Shown one piece after another: positions 1 to 8,815 of a stretch of 64,000 nt of DNA. The DNA is taken from assembly GCA_902768785.1 (NCBI GenBank), contig CACXMM010000001.1:124001-188000 (forward strand), read 5' to 3'. The notes under the pieces are model-generated. The model made no database searches. It saw nothing but the letters and a program-made list of their open reading frames with translations, and had not been told where the DNA came from. Position numbers and translations under genes: made by a program. Positions within the stretch are counted from its first letter, which is position 1, and every line of letters starts with the position of its first letter. This stretch comes from an uncultured Prevotellaceae bacterium (GTDB taxonomy: Bacteria; Bacteroidota; Bacteroidia; Bacteroidales; Bacteroidaceae).

Positions 1-1874
1 CCATAGTCGGTGAACGACTGAGTGGGTGAGAAATTAAAGACAAACACCAAATCACCACGCATGAAAGCAAGCACCTGATCGCCATCGTTATGCCAGATTT
101 CCTGTACAGGAGTCTTGGGGAAGTTCTTCTGACTCTTGATCACCTTCAGCATCTCACGGTCAAAATCTCCTAACCAATGATAGCAGAGATCCTTGTTGTC
201 AACCAAGTTCCACTGTCTGCGGGCGTACTTATAGCTCCAACCGTTCCCCTCACGTGGGAAATCGATCCATTCGGGATGACCAAACTCATTACCCATGAAG
301 TTCAAGTAACCTCCGTTGATGGCAGCGGCTGTTACCAAACGGATCATCTTATGCAAGGCAATACCCCGTTCGGCCACACCGTTAAGGTCCTTCTTGGCAA
401 AATGCCAATACATATCGGCATCGATCAAACGGAATATAATGGTCTTGTCACCCACTAACGCCTGATCATGACTCTCACAATAAGAGATTGTCTGCTCATC
501 AGGACGACGGTTCTTCACCTCCCAGAAAATCGAGCTTGGCTTCCAGTTCTCATCGCTCTGCTCCTTGATGGTCTTTATCCAATAGTCTGGAATATTCATG
601 GCCATGCGATAGTCAAAGCCGAAACCACCATCCTCGAACTTCGCTGCCAAGCCTGGCATACCACTCACCTCCTCGGCAATGGTGATCGCATTCTTGTTCA
701 CCTCATGAATCAATTTGTTCGCTAAGGTTAGATAGCAGATCGCATTATCATCCTGACCGCCATTGAAATAGTCACCATAGTTCGTGAATGCCTCACCCAG
801 TCCATGACTATAATATAGCATCGAAGTGACGCCATCGAAGCGGAAACCGTCGAAATGGAATTCCTTCAGCCAGTACTTACAGTTCGAGAGGAGGAAATGG
901 ATCACTTCATCTTTTCCATAGTCAAAGCAAAGACTATCCCAGGCAGGATGCTCATGCATACCACCAGCATAGAAGAACTGGTTCGGATCACCAGCTAAGT
1001 TGCCCAAACCTTCCACCTCGTTCTTCACAGCATGACTGTGCACGATGTCCATGATCACAGCAATGCCGTTCTTATGAGCGGTATCAATCAGCTCCTTCAA
1101 TTCCTCAGGTGTACCGAAACGGCTACTGGCGGCAAAGAATGAGCTGACATGGTAACCGAAGCTGCCATAGTATGGATGCTCCTGGATAGCCATGATCTGA
1201 ATACAGTTATACCCATCAGCAATCACGCGTGGCAAGACGTTCTCCTGGAATTCACGATAGGTGCCCACCTTCTCCGCGTCTTGTCCCATACCAATATGGC
1301 ACTCATAGATCAGCAGCGGGTTCTTGTTGGGCTTGAATGTCTTTTTCTTCCACTCATACGGTTTCTCCGGGTTCCACACCTGCGCAGAGAAAATCTTGGT
1401 GTTATCATCCTGAACTACACGTTGTGCCCATGCAGGGATGCGCTCACCTTCTCCTCCATTCCAACGGACATGCATCTTATACAGGTCACCATGCTTCATG
1501 GCTTTATTGGAGAGTTTCAGCTCCCAGTTCCCTGTACCGGCAATTCGCTTAGCCTTATATTTCTCATTCTCCTGCCAATTATTGAAATCACCTACGAGAT
1601 AGATCTCGGTAGCGTTGGGAGCCCACTCACGGAACACCCAGCCACGTGTCGTCTTATGCAGACCGAAATAGTCATAGCCACTGGCAAAATCCTCCAATGT
1701 CTTCTTTCCGTTGCGGGTGAGTTGTCCGATCTTCCATAAGGCATGATCGTGCCTACCGCGGATAGCCTGCTCAAAAGGCTCAAGGTATCCATCGTTTTGT
1801 ACTAACCCGATATGTTTGGGCGCAGCTTTCTTCACTACCGCCTTCTTACTTGTTGTTTTCTTTACTGTTGCCAT
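1..1874 (-). CDS. glgB: 1,4-alpha-glucan branching enzyme, GH13 (3' end outside window)
   Basis: Cytoplasmic enzyme that cuts alpha-1,4-glucan chains and reattaches them by alpha-1,6 links in glycogen synthesis. About 624 codons are visible and the C-terminus lies beyond base 1. After a Lys-rich start (MATVKKTTSKK) comes the CBM48-type N-terminal module (WKIGQL, FREWAPNATEIYLVGDFNNW), then the GH13 barrel with MDIVHSH, DGFRFDGV (nucleophile Asp near residue 347), TIAEEVSGMPG (acid/base Glu near 401) and SHDQALVGDK. The SGMP form resembles the eukaryotic-type branching enzymes common in Bacteroidetes rather than E. coli GlgB. The ATG at 1872-1874 is seven bases after the yhcH-like stop, so it is probably the last visible gene of the operon starting at the MORN gene. 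Family assignment is firm; only the end is missing. Confidence 0.95.
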   Translation of the reverse strand, partial: MATVKKTTSKKAVVKKAAPKHIGLVQNDGYLEPFEQAIRGRHDHALWKIGQLTRNGKKTLEDFASGYDYFGLHKTTRGWVFREWAPNATEIYLVGDFNNWQENEKYKAKRIAGTGNWELKLSNKAMKHGDLYKMHVRWNGGEGERIPAWAQRVVQDDNTKIFSAQVWNPEKPYEWKKKTFKPNKNPLLIYECHIGMGQDAEKVGTYREFQENVLPRVIADGYNCIQIMAIQEHPYYGSFGYHVSSFFAASSRFGTPEELKELIDTAHKNGIAVIMDIVHSHAVKNEVEGLGNLAGDPNQFFYAGGMHEHPAWDSLCFDYGKDEVIHFLLSNCKYWLKEFHFDGFRFDGVTSMLYYSHGLGEAFTNYGDYFNGGQDDNAICYLTLANKLIHEVNKNAITIAEEVSGMPGLAAKFEDGGFGFDYRMAMNIPDYWIKTIKEQSDENWKPSSIFWEVKNRRPDEQTISYCESHDQALVGDKTIIFRLIDADMYWHFAKKDLNGVAERGIALHKMIRLVTAAAINGGYLNFMGNEFGHPEWIDFPREGNGWSYKYARRQWNLVDNKDLCYHWLGDFDREMLKVIKSQKNFPKTPVQEIWHNDGDQVLAFMRGDLVFVFNFSPTQSFTDY

Positions 1875-1881
1875 AACACTC

Positions 1882-2328
1882 TTACGCTTTCACCTTAAAT
1901 ATTGCTTTCTTGATACTTGCAGCACTGCTGATGCAGGGGGCGTGACCATCCTGAGGCCAGAAGATCGCGAACTCGCCCGGACGGCAAGTGACATAGGTCT
2001 CTGCAGACACACCAGGATACTTCGTGATATCCTTCTCTTCATTGTAGGTCTCCTCGGGTAGACTTCCTAAGGGTGAATACCCGTATGTTTCCGGAGTATC
2101 CAAAGGAATCTGGATGTCAAGCATCACGCGATGGGTCTCCATCACAGCCTCCTCGGCTGTCTTTCCCTTTGCTGTAGTGAGGTTTAAGAAAAGGTCATCG
2201 CCTTTGATCGGATACTTTCCCTCCTCCATCCTGTTCAGATCGTGCTCTTTCAGAAAAGCCAAGACCTCTTTGAACAAGGGATTGAGGCTCTCATAGAAAC
2301 TCAGTTTGTCAAGTGTATCAATTACCAT
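1882..2328 (-). CDS. YhcH/YjgK/YiaL family protein (DUF386)
   Basis: A 148-residue cytoplasmic protein of the cupin-like YhcH/YjgK/YiaL family. Visible hallmarks are MVIDTLDKL at the start, ETHRVMLDIQIPL in the middle and the metal-binding-type cupin end FAIFWPQDGHAPC, where the His in DGHAP and the His in ETHR would be ligands. In Enterobacteria such proteins sit in sialic acid or 2,3-diketogulonate operons and are thought to be sugar mutarotases or anomerases; the substrate here is unknown. It lies between the MORN-repeat gene (21 bp upstream) and glgB (7 bp downstream), all on the minus strand, so it is probably co-transcribed. The link to glycogen is only positional. Confidence 0.9.
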   Translation of the reverse strand: MVIDTLDKLSFYESLNPLFKEVLAFLKEHDLNRMEEGKYPIKGDDLFLNLTTAKGKTAEEAVMETHRVMLDIQIPLDTPETYGYSPLGSLPEETYNEEKDITKYPGVSAETYVTCRPGEFAIFWPQDGHAPCISSAASIKKAIFKVKA

Positions 2329-2349
2329 AGCTTTGTTGATTTTGATTTG

Positions 2350-3462
2350 TTAGTTTATCTGTTTTTTGCCATTCACATAAGTACCTTTCTCAGTCACTTT
2401 CCCAGTACGGTCCTTTTCCACATATTTGCCATCGCGCTCATCATTCTTATAAGAGCCCTCAAAACGGTTTCCGTTTTTGTCCTCTTCGATAGCTGCGCCA
2501 TGGCGTTTACCATTATGATAGGTGCCACGGAACTTTGAACCGTCATGGAAATGGATGATCACCTCACCCTCCACAATACCGTCCTTGAAGTTTCCTTCAA
2601 ACACATCACCCGACATTTTGGTCAGCTTGCCTTTACCGTTCTGTTTGTCGTTTTTCCAACTGCCTACATAGATATCTCCGTTTTTCCACGAGAAAGTACC
2701 CTGCCCATCTTTGTCACCTTCACGGAACGTACCGGTGTATTTATCCCCATTCGCATATTTGAAGATTCCCTCTCCGGTACGCTCTCCCTGGACATAAGCA
2801 CCCTCATAGCGATCACCGTTCTGGAACTTATAGATACCACGGCCATTCTGGATGTCATCTCTCCAATCACCGCTATACTCATCACCATTGGCATACTTGT
2901 TGACACCTTTACCTGAGCGCACGTTGTTGGCCCACATTCCATCGTAGGAACTGCCGTCACCCCAGTCGTAGAAGCCTTTTCCCCATTTCATGTCATCTTT
3001 CCACTCGCCATTGTAATAGGCTCCATTGGCAAAGGTATATTTACCTTTTCCCTGGCGTTTGTCGAGTTTCCAGTTGCCATCATATTTATCACCATTATAA
3101 TAATACATGATGCCATGACCATCTTGATAGTCACGGAACCACAGACCCACATATTTATTATTGTTCAAGAAATAATAAGTACCACGACCATGCTGCTGGT
3201 CCTGATACCACTCTCCTTCGTATTTCTCACCGTCGGAGAAAGTGTAGGTACCGTATCCATGGCGCTTCCCCTTCTGGTACTCACCCTCATAGATATCCCC
3301 GTTCTGATAGATGGCACTGCCTTTACCCTGCGGTTTCCCGCCTACCATCTCACCTTTATACTGTCCGCCATCCTTCGTCACGCACGATCCGAGCGTAATT
3401 TTCTGTGCCATCGAAGTGGCGGGAATAACCATAAATAATAAAGCAATTATCTGATGTTTCAC
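2350..3462 (-). CDS. exported MORN-repeat protein
   Basis: A 370-residue protein with an N-terminal signal peptide (MKHQIIALLFMVIPATSMAQ) followed almost entirely by about 14 MORN units of exactly 23 residues, of the form YxGEWxxDxxxGxGxYxFxNGD. Examples begin at IYEGEY, KYEGEW, KYDGNW, EYSGDW and RYEGAY; the last two units are more degenerate. MORN repeats stack as beta-hairpins; in eukaryotes they bind membranes or act as scaffolds. No catalytic domain is attached, so a structural or binding role in the periplasm or on the surface is inferred. A well-formed promoter lies just upstream (3488-3518), and the gene heads an apparent operon with the YhcH-like protein and glgB. Specific function unknown. 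Confidence 0.9.
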   Translation of the reverse strand: MKHQIIALLFMVIPATSMAQKITLGSCVTKDGGQYKGEMVGGKPQGKGSAIYQNGDIYEGEYQKGKRHGYGTYTFSDGEKYEGEWYQDQQHGRGTYYFLNNNKYVGLWFRDYQDGHGIMYYYNGDKYDGNWKLDKRQGKGKYTFANGAYYNGEWKDDMKWGKGFYDWGDGSSYDGMWANNVRSGKGVNKYANGDEYSGDWRDDIQNGRGIYKFQNGDRYEGAYVQGERTGEGIFKYANGDKYTGTFREGDKDGQGTFSWKNGDIYVGSWKNDKQNGKGKLTKMSGDVFEGNFKDGIVEGEVIIHFHDGSKFRGTYHNGKRHGAAIEEDKNGNRFEGSYKNDERDGKYVEKDRTGKVTEKGTYVNGKKQIN

Positions 3463-3487
3463 TTTTCAATCATTTTAAAATCAACTC

Positions 3488-3518
3488 CAAAGTTATAGAT
3501 TTTCTTCCACATGGCAAA
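3488..3518 (-). promoter_or_regulatory. Bacteroidota promoter for the MORN-yhcH-glgB operon
   Basis: On the minus strand this reads TTTG, 19 bases, TAACTTTG, an exact match to the -33/-7 pattern of the main Bacteroidota sigma factor. The -7 box ends 25 bases before the ATG at 3462, giving a leader of about 20 nt. Confidence 0.8.
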
Positions 3519-3616
3519 ACAAATTGTTAAATCTTAATCGTTCCTCCTCTTTTCTTAATTATTTTTAGGAACTTTAAACTGTTTTACGTGGACAATGTGT
3601 ACATCACTTCACCTGC

Positions 3617-4087
3617 TTACTCCATCAAACAAATACTGTCGATGCGCAGTCTTAGCATACCAGCAGGGACACGTACTTCAACCACATCACCAGCCTTTTT
3701 GTTTAGCAACGCCTGAGCGATGGGTGACTTGATTGAAATCTTCCCTTCGCGGATATTGGCTTCATGCGGACTGGCTATGGTGTAGGTCATTTGACTGTTA
3801 TTAGCAAGATTGGTCATTTCCACCTTACTGAGCAACTGTACTGTATCGGTAGCGAGTCTGGACTTGTCGATAACCCGTGCATTGGCCAAAACACGCTGCT
3901 TGTATCGTATTCTACCAAGCAAACGCGCCTGTTCACGCTTGGCAGCATGATATTCGAAGTTCTCGCTGAGGTCACCTTTGTCACGAGCCTCCGCTATCGC
4001 ATCTCTCACCTGAGGTAGTTCCACATGCTCCATCTGATGGAGTTCCGCCACGAGTTTATCGTAGCCTTCTTGAGACATATATTCCAT
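3617..4087 (-). CDS. greA: transcription elongation factor GreA
   Basis: GreA enters the RNA polymerase secondary channel and stimulates cleavage of backtracked RNA. The 156-residue protein shows the N-terminal coiled coil with the acidic tip DLSENFEYHAAK (Asp and Glu required for cleavage in the family) and the C-terminal FKBP-like domain ending in PVAQ/GD-type residues (SPIAQALLNKKAGDVV). The start is taken at MEYMSQEGYDKL, the usual GreA N-terminus; an ATG two codons earlier (4093) is possible. It is a single gene with its own promoter at 4110-4140. The Phe in SENFEYH replaces the more common Ala, a minor variation. Confidence 0.95.
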   Translation of the reverse strand: MEYMSQEGYDKLVAELHQMEHVELPQVRDAIAEARDKGDLSENFEYHAAKREQARLLGRIRYKQRVLANARVIDKSRLATDTVQLLSKVEMTNLANNSQMTYTIASPHEANIREGKISIKSPIAQALLNKKAGDVVEVRVPAGMLRLRIDSICLME

Positions 4088-4109
4088 GATCATTTCGTCT
4101 ATGATGGTA

Positions 4110-4140
4110 CAAAGTTAGCGATTCTGTATCATAAAACAAA
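4110..4140 (-). promoter_or_regulatory. Bacteroidota promoter for greA
   Basis: The minus strand reads TTTG, 19 bases, TAACTTTG. The -7 box ends 22 bases before the chosen greA ATG, which supports transcription directly into greA. Confidence 0.75.
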
Positions 4141-4345
4141 AAATCCACCCGTTTTTTGTCATTGTTTAAGGAAAAGGGAGAGAAAGAAGGAAATGTTGTA
4201 TCATTTCGGGCATGTCTTGTATCATCTGGTCTTTTGAGGCTTGAAGGATACCCCCCAATGTATGTTAAAAAAGCAACGAAATCCTCAATTATCAGATGAA
4301 AGTGCTAACTTTGCATCAACATTTTTCTTACCTTTGTAACCAGTT

Positions 4346-5020
4346 ATGAAGATGAAAGTAAAACTGATTATATTCGACTTTGACGGTACGCTGGGTGACA
4401 CCAGACAGAATATCGTGACAACCATGCAGATGACCATTGCAGAACTGCAATTGCCTGAACGTAGTGATCGTGAATGTATCTCCACGATCGGGCTCCCTCT
4501 CGCAAGCTGTTTCAAGACGCTCTATCCCGACTTGCATCCCGACCAGATACAGCGGTGCGTAGATACCTACAGGAGGATCTTTGATGAGAACCTCCGGAAT
4601 ATCAAGCCGCAGGCCTTTCCTCATGTGATTGAAACCCTGTATGCCCTGAAGAAACAAGGTCTTACGCTCACGATAGCATCGTCACGGTCGCATGCTTCTC
4701 TGTCAGAGCTGACAAAGGACATGGATATCTCAGATTATATCTCATATCTGATAGGAGCCGATGACGTGGAGAAGGCAAAGCCGAATCCAGAGCCTGTGCT
4801 GAAGACGCTTGACGTGATGCACTTCGAGCCCAGCGAAGCACTTGTCGTAGGGGATATGGCAGTAGATATCCTGATGGGAGCCAATGCCGGAGCCAAGACA
4901 TGTGGCGTGACATGGGGAAACGGAACTAAAGAGGAACTCATTGAGGCTGGAGCCGACTATGTCATTGACGGAATGGAAGAACTGACAGGTATCATAAACA
5001 GCGATAGAGGAAGGGAGTGA
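4346..5020 (+). CDS. HAD-superfamily hydrolase, phosphoglycolate phosphatase-like
   Basis: A 224-residue cytoplasmic HAD subfamily IA phosphatase. Motif I is IFDFDGTLGDT (nucleophile and acid/base Asp), motif II is TIASSRS, motif III the Lys of AKPNPEP, and motif IV VVGDMAVDILMGANAG. The helical cap follows motif I. The closest family types are phosphoglycolate phosphatase and pyrophosphatase PpaX; the true substrate cannot be read from sequence. It is a stand-alone gene: a -7 box TAACTTTG at 4306-4313 lies 32 bases before the ATG, with a second TACCTTTG at 4329-4336. A second ATG two codons in could also be used. Confidence 0.88.
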   Translation: MKMKVKLIIFDFDGTLGDTRQNIVTTMQMTIAELQLPERSDRECISTIGLPLASCFKTLYPDLHPDQIQRCVDTYRRIFDENLRNIKPQAFPHVIETLYALKKQGLTLTIASSRSHASLSELTKDMDISDYISYLIGADDVEKAKPNPEPVLKTLDVMHFEPSEALVVGDMAVDILMGANAGAKTCGVTWGNGTKEELIEAGADYVIDGMEELTGIINSDRGRE

Positions 5021-5122
5021 GAACGTTCGTTTTTTTATAAACTATCCTAAATAATGGCGCATAAGAACGAAATAACTACTTTTTTTTGTATCTTTGCGAA
5101 TCGAATTATTATTTTCAAAAAT

Positions 5123-7099
5123 ATGATCATGAAAAGGACTCTTATTTCAGCACTTTTCCTGCTGCTTGCGGGATGGAGCGTAGCAGCTACCAGCAGCGAA
5201 GACGGTAGTCGTCTGTGGTTACGTTTTAACCCTACCAACACGACAACAACGATAACGGGTGTCAAGGGTACGGCAATGACAGAGTTGCAAAATTACTGGC
5301 ATGGTGGCCCTGTGATACTGAAACAGAAGAAAGGCATGACCAAAGATGGATACACCATCAAGAGCCAGGGTGGAAAGACAGTGATTACCGCAGCCAGCAA
5401 TGCGGGTCTGCTCTATGGCGCTTATCACCTGTTGCGCCTGCAGCAAATGGGGGAGCCGTGCGATGGACTTGACATCTCCGAAAAGCCTTTCTACGACCTG
5501 CGTATCCTGAACCACTGGGACAATCCCAACGGTACTTGCGAGCGTGGCTTTGCTGGTAAGAGTATCTTTTTGAATCCCGATCCACAGCACATGAAAATGT
5601 ACGGAAGAGCCAATGCTTCTGTGGGCATCAACGGTACCGTACTCAATAATGTGAACGCCAAGCCAGAGGCCCTTTCTACAGAGAGTCTGCAGAAAGCAAA
5701 GAGCATTGCTGACCAGTTGCGACCCTACGGCATCCACGTCTATCTCTCCATCAACTTTGCCTCGCCTATCAAATTAGGTGGTCTGAAGACCGCCGATCCG
5801 CTTGATGCCAACGTCGTCAAATGGTGGAAAGACAAGGTGAATGAGATCTATCGTCTGATACCCGACTTCGGCGGTTTCCTCGTGAAGGCTAATTCCGAGG
5901 GTGAACCTGGTCCACAGGACTTCGGCCGCTCGCATGCAGATGGTGCGAACATGCTGGCTGGAGTGCTTAAGCCCCACAAGGGTATCGTGATGTGGCGCGC
6001 CTTCGTCTATAATCCCCAAAGCAGTGACCGTGCCAACCAAGCCTACGAGGAGTTTATGCCCCTCGACGGTCAGTTTGCCGACAACGTCATCATCCAGATC
6101 AAGAACGGCCCCATCGATTTCCAGCCTCGCGAACCTTACAGTCCGCTGTTCACTGCCATGCAGAAAACGCAGATGATGGTGGAATTCCAGTTGACACAGG
6201 AATATCTCGGCGCCGCCAACCACCTGGTCTATCTCGCTCCGATGTGGAAAGAATTCTTCTCGTATGTAAAACCAGGCAGTCTGAAAGCCATGGCAGGCGT
6301 GGCCAATATCGGCGATGATGTCAACTGGTGCGGTCACCATTTCGCTCAGGCTAACTGGTACGCCTTCGGACGTGCAGCATGGAACCCATCCCTGACACCG
6401 AGTGAAATTGCAGAGGAGTGGTTAAAACAGACATTCACGGGCGAAGCACCACTGGTGAATCCCGTCAAGCAGGTTATGCTCGACAGTCGTGAGGCCTGTG
6501 TCAGTTATATGATGCCCTTGGGACTCCATCATATCTTTGCCGGCGGTCATCATTACGGTCCTGAGCCTTGGTACCAACCGCGTGGTGTGAGGGCTGATTG
6601 GACACCCCCTTACTATCATAAAGCTGACAGTATCGGACTGGGCTTCGACCGCACGCTGCAAGGTTCGGCAAATGTCAAGCAGTATCCTGAAGAATTATGC
6701 CGCCTCTACAACGATATCAATACCTGTCCTGAGAACCTGCTGACATGGTTCCACCACGTGCCCTGGGACCGTAAGATGAACAGCGGGCGCACCTTCTGGG
6801 ATGAACTGTGTCATAAGTACGACGATGGTGTTCGTGAGGCACGTCGTTTCCTCACTATCTGGGATGCCATGAAGCCATACATTGACACTCAGCGCTTTGA
6901 AGAGGTGCAGCGCAAGCTTCGCATCCAGGCCCGTGATGCTGAATGGTGGCGTGATGCCTGTCTGCTCTATTTCCAGACCTTCTCCCATCGTCCCATCCCG
7001 CAGGACATGGATCATCCCGTCCACAATCTCGATGAGATGATGAAGTTCAGAATTCCTATCACGATGTATGAGAACCCTGAGAGCGGATATAACAAGTAA
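5123..7099 (+). CDS. aguA: exported alpha-glucuronidase, GH67
   Basis: Releases (4-O-methyl)-D-glucuronic acid from the non-reducing end of xylo-oligosaccharides during glucuronoxylan breakdown. The 658-residue protein starts with a signal peptide (MIMKRTLISALFLLLAG), then a small GH67 N-terminal domain, the catalytic barrel with FLVKANSEGEPGPQDFGR (probable acid Glu), VIIQIKNGPIDFQPREP and MVEFQLTQEYLG (probable base residues), and the GH67 C-terminal domain with GLHHIFAGGHHYGPEPW. The start at 5123 (or 5129) is preferred over an earlier in-frame ATG at 5054 because a -7 box TATCTTTG (5089-5096) lies between them and only the later start gives a signal peptide. It is followed 22 bp later by kdsB. 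Its product feeds the UxuA/UxuB pathway encoded about 25 kb away. Confidence 0.95.
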   Translation: MIMKRTLISALFLLLAGWSVAATSSEDGSRLWLRFNPTNTTTTITGVKGTAMTELQNYWHGGPVILKQKKGMTKDGYTIKSQGGKTVITAASNAGLLYGAYHLLRLQQMGEPCDGLDISEKPFYDLRILNHWDNPNGTCERGFAGKSIFLNPDPQHMKMYGRANASVGINGTVLNNVNAKPEALSTESLQKAKSIADQLRPYGIHVYLSINFASPIKLGGLKTADPLDANVVKWWKDKVNEIYRLIPDFGGFLVKANSEGEPGPQDFGRSHADGANMLAGVLKPHKGIVMWRAFVYNPQSSDRANQAYEEFMPLDGQFADNVIIQIKNGPIDFQPREPYSPLFTAMQKTQMMVEFQLTQEYLGAANHLVYLAPMWKEFFSYVKPGSLKAMAGVANIGDDVNWCGHHFAQANWYAFGRAAWNPSLTPSEIAEEWLKQTFTGEAPLVNPVKQVMLDSREACVSYMMPLGLHHIFAGGHHYGPEPWYQPRGVRADWTPPYYHKADSIGLGFDRTLQGSANVKQYPEELCRLYNDINTCPENLLTWFHHVPWDRKMNSGRTFWDELCHKYDDGVREARRFLTIWDAMKPYIDTQRFEEVQRKLRIQARDAEWWRDACLLYFQTFSHRPIPQDMDHPVHNLDEMMKFRIPITMYENPESGYNK

Positions 7100-7121
7100 G
7101 AGTCAAAAGAAGATAAAAGAG

Positions 7122-7874
7122 ATGAAGTTCATTGGAGTAATCCCTGCCCGCTATGCCTCCACGAGGTTTCCGGGAAAACCTTTAGCCATCCTGGGTGGTA
7201 AGCCTGTCATTCAACGCGTTTATGAACAGGTGTCACAGGTGCTGAATGATGCCTATGTGGCTACCGATGATGCCCGCATCTACGATACGGTGTTATCCTT
7301 TGGTGGGAAGGCGGTGATGACATCCCCCGATCACAAAAGTGGTACCGACCGTATCGAAGAGGCCGTACAGAAGATCGGTGGTAACTTCGATGTCGTGGTA
7401 AATATCCAGGGTGACGAGCCCTTTATCCAGCGTTCTCAGATCGAAACAGTATGCCACTGCTTCGATGATACCGATACCCAGATTGCCACCCTCGGTAAGC
7501 CCTTCACAGCCGAGCAGCCGCTGAGTGATCTCGAGAATCCCAACTCCCCCAAGCTGGTAACTGATAACCGGGGGTATGCCCTCTATTTCTCACGAAGCAT
7601 CATTCCCTTCCTGCGCGGCATCGAAAAGACGGAATGGTTGGGTACGTTCCCGTTCCTGAAACATATCGGACTCTATGCCTATCGCACCGCTGTTCTCCAT
7701 GAGATCACCCAGCTTCCCCAATCATCGTTGGAGTTAGCCGAGAGTTTGGAGCAGCTGCGCTGGTTACAGAACGGTTACCGCATCAAGGTAGGGACCACGG
7801 ATGTAGAGACTGTGGGCATCGATACCCCACAAGACTTAGCGCGTGCTGAGGTATGGCTGGCTTCCCAGAAATAG
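7122..7874 (+). CDS. kdsB: 3-deoxy-manno-octulosonate cytidylyltransferase
   Basis: Activates KDO as CMP-KDO for the inner core of lipopolysaccharide, in the cytoplasm. The 250-residue protein begins MKFIGVIPARYASTRFPGKP, containing the nucleotide-binding RYASTRFPGKPL motif; other family marks are DDARI, VVNIQGDEPF, FSRSIIPF and the C-terminal VGIDTPQDL. The start at 7122 is set by the family N-terminus; the reading frame opens earlier, within aguA, but those codons are not family-like. It is 22 bp after aguA and 7 bp before the LytTR gene, so the three may share a transcript. Confidence 0.96.
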   Translation: MKFIGVIPARYASTRFPGKPLAILGGKPVIQRVYEQVSQVLNDAYVATDDARIYDTVLSFGGKAVMTSPDHKSGTDRIEEAVQKIGGNFDVVVNIQGDEPFIQRSQIETVCHCFDDTDTQIATLGKPFTAEQPLSDLENPNSPKLVTDNRGYALYFSRSIIPFLRGIEKTEWLGTFPFLKHIGLYAYRTAVLHEITQLPQSSLELAESLEQLRWLQNGYRIKVGTTDVETVGIDTPQDLARAEVWLASQK

Positions 7875-7881
7875 TACGGAG

Positions 7882-8703
7882 ATGTGGTTACTCAGCAGGA
7901 AATATCCTTTTAATACCCAATCAAGATGGTACAAAGACAGTCTGATCTATAGTCTGATTGTCTTTCTTATCCTTTATTTCCTGCGTCCCTTCGGCTTCAG
8001 TTCCTATACCGGAAACCATCTCATCGTCTCTGTGGCCTTCGCAGCCATCACCTTTGCATGCAGCGCAGTCAGTCATTGGATGATCTGGCGCCCCTTGCAA
8101 CGGCATATCAGTCCGTGGACCATCGGATGGCACGCCTTGTGCATTTTGCTGATGCTGATGCTCATTGCCATCTTCAACTATCTGTTCTTCTCTTTCCTTT
8201 TTGAGATTCCCCTGTCGTTATCCCTCTTTGGTATGTTCTTCTGGTGGTCGTTTCTGATGAGCATCATCATCACGATCATCTCCACGATGATCTCCTATAA
8301 CCGGAAGCTCCGTCACGACCTTGCCTCCCTTCTTCCCAATTCAACCGAGCAACAACAGGATATCCTGATCACCATCCATGACACTTCCGTCAGGGGTGTA
8401 GACTTGGAACTGCCCATCAACGATTTCCTCTATGCCGAGGCACGGAAGAACATGGTGGCTGTCGTCTATCAGCAAGACGATCGCATTGTCGAGACCGAGA
8501 TCCACACTACTTTGTCTTCCCTCCTGGCATCACTGCCTCATGAGAATATCTTCCAATGTCACCGTTCATTCGTGGTGAACTTAAATAATATCACCGCTGC
8601 CAGCGGTAACTCCAACGGCTATCAGCTCACCATGAAAGACAGTCGTCATATCGTACCTGTTTCGCGCTCCTTTGTCCCGAAGCTACGTACTTTTATCAGT
8701 TAG
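7882..8703 (+). CDS. membrane-anchored LytTR-family transcription regulator
   Basis: A 273-residue protein with four predicted N-terminal membrane helices (about residues 18-35, 45-65, 77-100 and 108-135, e.g. LIYSLIVFLILYFL and LILLMLMLIAIFNYLF-like stretches) and a C-terminal LytTR DNA-binding domain (about 170-270), recognised by DFLYAEARKNMVAV, QCHRSFVVNLNNI and VPVSRSFVPKLR. There is no response-receiver domain, so this is the membrane-LytTR type without a separate histidine kinase; the signal is unknown. The start MWLLSRKYPF is 7 bp after kdsB. Its TAG stop is also the first bases of a four-fold 13-bp repeat leading to the TonB-receptor promoter, so it probably regulates the downstream genes. 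Confidence 0.9.
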   Translation: MWLLSRKYPFNTQSRWYKDSLIYSLIVFLILYFLRPFGFSSYTGNHLIVSVAFAAITFACSAVSHWMIWRPLQRHISPWTIGWHALCILLMLMLIAIFNYLFFSFLFEIPLSLSLFGMFFWWSFLMSIIITIISTMISYNRKLRHDLASLLPNSTEQQQDILITIHDTSVRGVDLELPINDFLYAEARKNMVAVVYQQDDRIVETEIHTTLSSLLASLPHENIFQCHRSFVVNLNNITAASGNSNGYQLTMKDSRHIVPVSRSFVPKLRTFIS

Positions 8704-8773
8704 TCATTCGTCCTGCAATATAGCATTTCGTCCGTTCACTTAGTCATCTGCCCTTTCTTTTAGCTGTCTGTCC
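8701..8773 (+). promoter_or_regulatory. four direct repeats on a 20-bp pitch, candidate LytTR operators
   Basis: Four 13-bp direct repeats start at 8701, 8721, 8741 and 8761: TAGTCATTCGTCC, TAGCATTTCGTCC, TAGTCATCTGCCC and TAGCTGTCTGTCC. The pitch is exactly 20 bp, so the repeats lie on nearly the same face of the helix. The last ends 7 bases before the -33 TTTG of the receptor promoter. LytTR regulators typically bind direct repeats about two turns apart just upstream of the promoter; binding here is inferred. Confidence 0.65.
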
Positions 8774-8779
8774 CCCCTT

Positions 8780-8811
8780 TTTGGAGGTTCCTGAAACCAT
8801 GCTTATCTTTG
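8780..8811 (+). promoter_or_regulatory. Bacteroidota promoter for the TonB-dependent receptor
   Basis: TTTG at 8780-8783, 20 bases, TATCTTTG at 8804-8811. Only four bases (CGGC) separate the -7 box from the ATG, so the transcript would have almost no leader. Confidence 0.75.
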
Positions 8812-8815
8812 CGGC

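Noticed and set aside
1149-1739. 196-codon plus-strand reading frame
   Set aside because: It lies wholly opposite the glgB coding sequence, which has clear GH13 motifs; the product has no recognisable features.
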